Assembly (NCBI GenBank): GCA_018292915.2
Contig: JACVVK020000170.1
Coordinates: 269,501-333,500 of the forward strand
Source: Batillaria attramentaria
Taxonomy: Eukaryota > Mollusca > Gastropoda > Batillariidae
Direction of reading: 5' to 3'
Length of the DNA: 64,000 nucleotides
A model generated the notes under the pieces. That model saw nothing but the letters and a program-made list of their open reading frames with translations, was not told where the DNA came from and did no database searches. The translations under genes and the position numbers were made by a program. Numbering within the stretch: position 1 is the stretch's first letter; every line of letters begins with the position of its first letter. This document shows, piece after piece, positions 58,063 to 64,000 of this stretch.

Positions 58063-59206
58063 ACTAAACGCTGTATCTTTCTTTGATGACGTACTGGTCG
58101 GTACAGTCGATTGGACATCGCACCCAGAGGCAGTACCCAAAATCTTGCAACGCCTTCGTGAAAATGGGTTAACAGCCAGACCTTCCAAAGTTGAAACAGG
58201 CTTCAGAGAACTTGCGTTTCTCGGTCATGTAGTGGGAAAGGGTATGTTACGCCCAGTTCCCAAAAAGGTAGAAAGGATGTTGCATTTGCAAACCCCAAAG
58301 ACGAAGAAACAGGTGCGTTCAGTTCTGGGGCTGATCGGGTTTTACCGTCGCTACGTTCCAAATTATAGTTCTTTGGTGGCTCCATTGACAGAGCTCACAA
58401 AGAAAGGTAAGCCAGCAAAGGTCAAATGGACACACGAATGTCAGAAAGCTCTGGAGGCCGTTCAGTTGATTCTATCATCTGACCCTGTTCTCATGCTTCC
58501 AGATTTCAGTCGTCCGTTTACACTTCGGACTGATGCTTCCAATACGGGTTTGGGAGCAGTGTTACTGCAACAAGCACAGGACGGTGATTTTCATCCCATA
58601 GCGTATGCTAGCAGGAAGTTGCTTGACAGAGAGACCAAATACGCAGTGGTGGAGAAAGAATGTCTCGCAATTGTTTGGGCAGTGGGTAAGTTTTCCAGAT
58701 ATCTCTTTGGTAGGACTTTCTCACTGGAGACAGATCATCGTTCACTGTCATACTTGCAGGAAAGCAAACTTCGCAACAGCAGGCTCATGCGGTGGGCTTT
58801 GGCTCTGCAGGAGTTCAGTTTTCACGTTGTACCCATGGCAGGCTGTTCCAACGTAGAAGCTGATGCGTTGTCTAGTGTCCAACTTAGTCATGTTTACAGC
58901 GAGTTGTATGTATATAGAGCAGAGATTTTACAGCAGACCATCCATCCAGTAGTGAAAGAGTGTTTTTGCGAAATTTTCTGTCATTCTTACCTCGCAAAAG
59001 AATTACCAAATGTTTGCAAAATGTTTATATGTTGCATTTATGATATATGCGTGTTCGTATCACGATTTGTATTGTACTCGAAACTCAACTTCTGTGAGTC
59101 AGATCTCTCTTGTGAAATTTCAAGATTTGTCTTTTCCAAGGGGGGGGGGGGGGGGGGGGGGAGGATGTCAGGAACCAAATTGTTGTATTTTAAATATTCA
59201 TTGTAA
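58004..59206 (+). pseudogene. LTR element RT C-terminal part and RNase H
   Basis: SFFDDVLVG at about 58076 is the [YF]xDD catalytic box. Connection domain with LGHVVGKGMLRP. RNase H has TLRTDASNTGLGAVLLQQ, YAVVEKECLAIVWAVGKF and LETDHRSL. The frame runs on into the 3' LTR; no chromodomain seen. Confidence 0.8.
59140..59165 (+). other. Polypurine tract
   Basis: AAGG followed by about 22 G and GAGGA, ending at the first base of the 3' LTR. Correct place for plus-strand priming. The G run has probably expanded by slippage. Confidence 0.65.
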
Positions 59207-60318
59207 TTTAAATCGTAACAAGTACTACTGTCTGTCATATAGACAGGTTCCTTGGTTCCTGCCATAATAGTAAGTTGTGTTTTTAATTGAAATGATAGAA
59301 TTCTGATAGAGTAGATGATGACGTCAACCACTGAAATTGCGTATGTTGCTTCCGTCAGAAACAAATTGTGACGTAAACGAAAACTGACGTCTGTTCCTGT
59401 TCAGAGATGTAGCTGATGAGCGGAAAACCGTCAACTAGCCATTTTGACGCTGATCGTCACTATTACCGAAGTATTTGCCCTTTGTGTAGGGGTAAGCTTT
59501 TAACTGTTACATGTGAAATGATGTTCTGTTTTGCGGCTAGTATTTTTACTGTTCATAACGTGGAAGTTACATTTCTTCTTGCAATTTTACTCAGCTTTGT
59601 ACCGTGGCTAGAAAAGAAACAGTTGTCTAACACGTAACTGCTGTAGTGGTTTAGTCTGGTGTGGCTCAACTATTGTAAGACAGAAGGGGTTTACTTTGAG
59701 TTTGAGTATACGATGTATGTGGACAATTGTACACGAGTATCAACTGTGTTCACAGCGGTCCAGGCAGGACAAGTTCAAGGTTCAGGTCGAACTGGGTTGC
59801 TGAAGGCCTCGGTGTAGCGCCGCAACGCCAGGAAGTTACCGTTGGAATCTCATATTAGCTACGACAGTATCTACATCAAGAAAAGTGTCGCCGACAGCCA
59901 CGAAGAAGTGACTACGTAAATCTTGTCTTCGTGGGACTGCTCGCCTTCTTGGTTTTTTTTAAATGATAAACTCATAAGTATACTCTAACTGTCGTTAGAG
60001 CCACATCCGTAAACAATCAGGAACTAAAATAGTGAATACTTTGTATACTTTTCTTGACTGAGAGCACTGACAGGGTGTTTTTCATTAGTCGAGTTTTAGT
60101 AACCGTGATAGTCGGTTGGAAACCTCGCACCTCTCTCTCTTTGTTTTGTATGGGGAAATACATGTTAGTGTGATTGTACTTGTATGGGGTAATAAATGTT
60201 TGTATGATTGTACCCTTGTATGCCCCTGTGTAACTGTGCACGATTGTGTGTGGTATGTACGTGAATGTGATAGTGAGTGTGAATGTGTTTACACGGAACG
60301 CAGGACAGGGTCGTGACA
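59166..60318 (+). repeat. 3' LTR
   Basis: Begins TGTCAGGAACC, ends GGGTCGTGACA. It carries a 14-bp insertion (CTGTCTGTCATATAG) and a strongly diverged middle relative to the 5' LTR. Confidence 0.8.
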
Positions 60319-60469
60319 AAATCACAAGACATGAACAAGCATCCTCAGACGATCTCAGTGCTAGAGGCTGACGTCGAAAGTTTACTTCACGGAATTGACG
60401 TCATCTCTCTCTCTCTCTGTATGACGACCTGCCTGGGCTGACGTCAAATGTTTAGATCACGGAACTGAC

Positions 60470-60511
<42 letters not shown>
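60319..60511. repeat. Short tandem duplication and (CT)n
   Basis: GGCTGACGTC…GACGTCATCTCTC occurs twice, 60368-60418 and 60436-60480, then (CT)n to 60511. Confidence 0.6.
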
Positions 60512-60513
<2 letters not shown>

Positions 60514-60695
60514 GGAGCCAGGGTGGCCGAATGGTAGAGCGTTGGACTTTCAATGCTTGGGCCGAGAGTTCGAATCCTGGCCGCTGGGGCCAAATATTTG
60601 TGCTGGCCTTTTTCTCGTTGCCCCGTCTTTGATATCACCCTTATGTGGGGGAAAAGGACGTTAAACTCCTAAACACCCACCCACCCACTCACCCA
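60512..60695 (+). mobile_element. tRNA-headed SINE, copy 1
   Basis: Head GGGGAGCCAGGGTGGCCGAA with A box; B box GAGTTCGAATCC (60567-60578). Tail GGACGTTAAACTCCTAAACA then CCCACC repeats. The head resembles a class II (Leu/Ser) tRNA. Confidence 0.8.
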
Positions 60696-61051
60696 CCCTC
60701 TCTCTCTGCCTCTCTCTCTCCCCCACCCGGCCCCACCCCCAGTCACGTGGCTAATCGGTCGAGGTCGTAGAGGATCTAGTGTCATTGGTAGAACTTGGAG
60801 AGGGAAGAACCGGCAACAATAACTACAAACACAAAATAAAATGAAGTTTGGAGAAACAACTTTGTAGGACGGGGCCGTTCCTCCTTGTTTTGTCTGTTTC
60901 GTTGTTATTATTGCCGGTTCTCCCCTCTCCAAGTTCTACCAATGACACTAGATCCTCTACGACCTCGACCGATTAGCCACGTGACTGGGGGTGGGGCCGG
61001 GGGGGGGGGGGGGGAGAAGGGAGAGAGAGAGAGAGGGGGGGCAGACAGAGA

Positions 61052-61227
61052 GAGGGTGGGTGGGTGTTTAGGAGTTTAACGTCCTTTTCCACCACATAAG
61101 GGTGATATCAGACGGGGCAACGAGAAAAAGGCCAGCGCAAATATTTGGCCGCAGCGCCCGGGATTCGAACTCTCGGCCCAAGCATGGAAAGTCCAACGCT
61201 CTACCATTCGGCCACCCTGGCTCCCCA
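61052..61227 (-). mobile_element. tRNA-headed SINE, copy 2
   Basis: Reverse complement of copy 1 in the other arm. B box at about 61160 intact. Three small differences from copy 1. Confidence 0.8.
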
Positions 61228-61239
61228 GAGAGAGAGAGG

Positions 61240-61412
61240 GTAGGTGGGTGGGTGTTTGGGGGTTTAACGTCCTTTTCCACCACATTAGGTGATATCAAAG
61301 ACGAGCAACGACGAAAAAGCCAGCACAAATATTTGGCACCAGCCGGGATCGAACTTACAACCCGAGCATTAGAAGTCCAACGCTCTACCATTCGAACACC
61401 CCGGCTCCCCAG
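61240..61412 (-). mobile_element. tRNA-headed SINE, copy 3
   Basis: Same family, more diverged (B box GTTCGATCCC-like, A box TTCGAATGG). Lies outside the palindrome in the same orientation as copy 2. Confidence 0.75.
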
Positions 61413-61579
61413 AGATAGACTACGTAAAATACGTACAATTCCGCTGATAAGGGAAATCTCTGCAATAGAATTATTCTCTGCAGATTATAAGAGTACATGG
61501 TCTGTACTATCTGAAAGTAAAAAGTAGGACACGCAGATCACTGTCCTACTGCTCCAAAATTAGGTCAGATGACGTAACA
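61413..61579. other. Short intergenic stretch
   Basis: Nothing recognised. Confidence 0.4.
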
Positions 61580-63760
61580 GGTCACTGCACTGACCATGTG
61601 CAGAAAAAATGAAGATAACATAGGGAAGTAGCACCTCGTTCGAAAGGTCTTGGAAAACCATGGTCAAATATACAGGCCAAATATACGTCTGTCCTGTCAG
61701 TTAATACATGTGAAATATGCCGATTTGTATAGTTCACACAACACACACTAAGATTTTTTACTACAGCTCTGTCACTTTCTCTCGAGAGACCATGGAGTTG
61801 TAACACGTTATGCCATTGCAGCCACCACAAGCAGCTGAGTCCGTGCTTTCTGCAGCTGCAACGCCTGGAATCACAGCTTGTCTTGCACTTGCAGCGCACT
61901 ATCTGCAGAAGAGCCTCTGGAGCATGCGACAAATCAGACATGCAAGGTTCAATGTGGTCATTCTGAAGACGCCATCCCCATCTGGGTCTAAACTCCAGTT
62001 TGTATCAGTCCACTGCTGAACCTGCAAATGTGCTGACTGCTCGCATGCTGTGAAACTTGGCTACAGCACTGGTGTACCTGTACAAAGGTAGCACCTACAG
62101 ACACCTTTTTGCCGAACATCTTTGTATCGAAGTCCATCAAGACTATCGTCTGAGTTCCCATTGTAGAGACACACAATTCCATTTTCTCCAGCAGATATCA
62201 CCTCTTCCACTGTAGTAGAACTCTTCGAGAACACCTTTGAGGCGTCTTGAATGGCAATCTTGCATGTCAGCATTTTGAGTGACCCTCCTTTTCCAATGCT
62301 AAACATCCTTCAGGTGGTGTCACAACCTGTGATTGCGTGGGTAAACAACAGCATTTTACAAACATCAGGTCCCAGTGCCGGCTGTAACCAATGAGTTTCA
62401 CAAACCCGTTCCTTCTTAGACTTGGATTTTGCATAATATCTGAAAATGATGCAGTTCAGGTTAGAGGTGACATGGTAGCAGAGAAGAATCAGCAGGTCAG
62501 TGTCTTCAGCGATGTCTGCTACGGGCTGACAAGTGGCGCATCGGATGGCAGTTTGTGTGATCAGGGTATCAGCATCACCATCACAATGGAATGTCTGATA
62601 TCAATTGCTGCAGATAATTCAAAATTTTTTACCTCAGCCTATGAAGCACCAAAACCAAGTTGAAATATGGTATCAACTAAATACTCAAAGGCACAGTGAC
62701 GGTGCAGCTGAACAACAAGCCCGACTTGCATAGGAACAAGAACTACCCTTGGCCGCGCAGCTTGCATGATAGCTTGGCCTATTGCAGGTATTCTAAACCC
62801 ATTTGCCTTGCCACAATTGTTTTTAGAAACAATTGAAGTGTTTCTGGACAAAATCCACATTCTTTGAAACCAACCTGATGTCTTCTGATCCTGGATAGAC
62901 TTCTTTGGATGCAGCCACTCCCTTTATGTTACTCTTCGTCAGTTTTGCAGCTGTCTGTATTAGGATCAATTTTTTTGGTTTCTGCGTCATTTGTTTGTGG
63001 AGAATCGAAGTACTGGCTGAGGATTTTTGATGCAGTTGTCCGCAGTGTCCCCACATTAGTTTTCTTTCCCCTGCTTGATATCAATATGTGTGATCCGAAG
63101 TGTTCCAGGAGTTCGTTTTTCAGGTGTGTTTTCATGTACACCATCGCCGCACATCAGTCAAAGTTGTCTGCTCATCGTCGTTATGCTTCAGACACTGGCA
63201 TACTTTCCTGAACGCATACTGTCTGGGCTGCTGATGATTCCCTAAAGCAGATGATAGTTTCTGCTTTTTGGCTCTGGTAAATCTTGCTGGAATGTTCTGG
63301 TGTATCCTGAAGTTCACACTATATGCTTCACGGTACACAGCGTCCCATGCAAACAGATCATCACGACATACTGACCGAATTATGTTTCATACAGTTTCCG
63401 CCTACTTGTGATTTCGTTCGTCACAAACCCGAAGAATGGTTGCCTGGAAACCCCCTTGAACAGTTGTTTTTACTTAAAAAGCTTCATATCCTTTCGGGAG
63501 TTTCCTACGGTTGTGAACATCAGCTGGGGTCCCACACAACAAGCAGTGGATCTGGGGTTCGTAGGCAGGCTGGATTGATCTTCCTGATGGCCCAGGGGCA
63601 ACTGTGGTGGAATTTTGTTTCTCTTCGGCATAATTATACCCTGACACGGTGGCATTTGTGTAGTCAAGTCTACTATTTCTATGCACAATATCACCTAATG
63701 ACGTAACACTGTCATCAGTACGCTATATGCTGGATCAATTGACACTGTTAGAGCCTGTCT
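61580..63760 (-). pseudogene. Decayed copy of a repeated invertebrate protein with C-terminal CXC cluster
   Basis: Read on the minus strand from right to left in several frames: a Cys pair in CLLCGTPADVHNRRK (about 63550), DDEQTTLTDVRR (63160), AVYMKTHLKNELLEHFGSH-like (63100), KEVYPGSEDIRL (62890), IPAIGQAIMQAARPR (62770), EDTDLLILLCYH (62500), HAITGCDTT then a stop at 62310, SIGKGGSLKML (62290), and RCKCKTSCDSRRCSCRKHGL (61860). At least three frameshifts and stops, so inactive. I recall this order from uncharacterised multi-copy proteins of cnidarians and molluscs; the function is unknown. The cysteine cluster resembles Tesmin/TSO1 CXC domains. Confidence 0.6.
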
Positions 63761-64000
63761 CACCAAGCTCCACCGTAGGTTGATCATTAGGAAATGCTCC
63801 TTTGCAAATCAGTGACACATTTTTATGCGCTCATCCCTGCAAAATACAGTTGAACAGACGTTTTGTTATTTGATACTTTACTATCAGCGGTTTTCTTTGT
63901 CTGTATTAAGCGAAATGAGCTGATAACATGAACAAATCACTGCAAACATACCTACTACCCGTTCCTCAGCAGTAGGGATATCTGCGACATCTTTGGAATT
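63761..64000. other. Window end, unassigned
   Basis: May belong to the upstream part of the decayed gene, but I see no clear frame. Confidence 0.3.

Larger units (their letters stand above)
51859..60318 (+). mobile_element. Ty3/gypsy-class LTR retrotransposon with integrase before RT, defective
   Basis: LTRs at 51859-52975 and 59166-60318, termini TGTCA and TGACA. Order of domains: gag, protease, integrase, then (after an inserted MITE) reverse transcriptase and RNase H. Sequence motifs are of Ty3/gypsy type, but integrase upstream of RT is the Ty1/copia order; among gypsy-like elements this is known for the Gmr1 group. Breaks: frameshift near 55125, in-frame stop at 55322-55324, MITE at 56572-57648, frameshift near 58040. 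No target-site duplication is found (TTGCT before, AAATC after). Confidence 0.85.
60512..61227. repeat. Large palindrome containing a SINE in each arm
   Basis: The left arm 60512-60835 and right arm 60893-61227 are reverse complements at about 95%, including (CT)n/(GA)n, GGCCCCACCCCCAGTCACGT, and the SINE. Center near 60865 with about 57 bp of loop. Confidence 0.85.

Noticed and set aside
60512..60600. Genuine tRNA gene
   Set aside because: A and B boxes fit, but the acceptor stem does not pair and the same sequence with a common tail occurs three times nearby: a SINE head.

Overview
The window looks like a piece of an invertebrate nuclear genome, most likely a mollusc (gastropod-like). Genes are split by introns with GT-AG borders, and the DNA is crowded with dinucleotide microsatellites, minisatellites, foldback elements, TA-flanked MITEs, tRNA-headed SINEs, 5'-truncated LINEs whose 3' tails are ACTC or TCAG repeats, and one Ty3/gypsy-class LTR element. 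No bacterial gene organisation is present. The phylum is inferred from the repeat style only.

The genic core is three same-strand paralogs of a TRIM-like gene (RING, B-box, coiled coil, NHL-like beta-propeller): gene 1 at 8801-20041, gene 2 at 29509-35620 and gene 3 at 46195-49988. Exon borders were placed by comparing the three copies, and all give open frames: 820 aa (gene 1 without its array; 1234 aa with all six cassettes), 832 aa and 816 aa. In each gene a 34-bp minisatellite lies upstream, inside what appears to be a 5'-UTR intron.

The standout feature is in gene 1. A 207-nt phase 0-0 exon has been amplified six times in a 1.1-kb tandem array (12143-18797). The exon looks like a chimera born from an intragenic tandem duplication: its head matches exon 5 plus a few bases of the following intron, and its tail matches the end of exon 3. 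Gene 3 shows the pre-duplication state. Gene 2 keeps the flanks of the exon, but the exon itself is replaced by a SINE and a TA-flanked MITE. Donor sites of exon 3 and of all cassettes run straight into long (GT)n tracts.

Layout: 1-5340 foldback elements and a LINE 3' end; 5345-8470 minisatellite with LINE-tail insertions; 8775-20041 gene 1; 20042-27260 duplicated 3' flank, pogo-like MITE carrying a nested LINE, and segmental duplication copy A; 27270-35620 gene 2 with 5' exon and minisatellite; 35621-45225 shortened 3' flank, duplication copy B, microsatellites, an exon relic and the second pogo-like MITE; 45228-49988 gene 3; 49989-51858 3' flank and SINE/LINE pieces; 51859-60318 an LTR retrotransposon with integrase upstream of reverse transcriptase, broken by frameshifts, a stop codon and a MITE; 60512-61412 a SINE-bearing palindrome; 61580-63760 a decayed minus-strand copy of a repeated invertebrate protein family ending in a CXC-type cysteine cluster.
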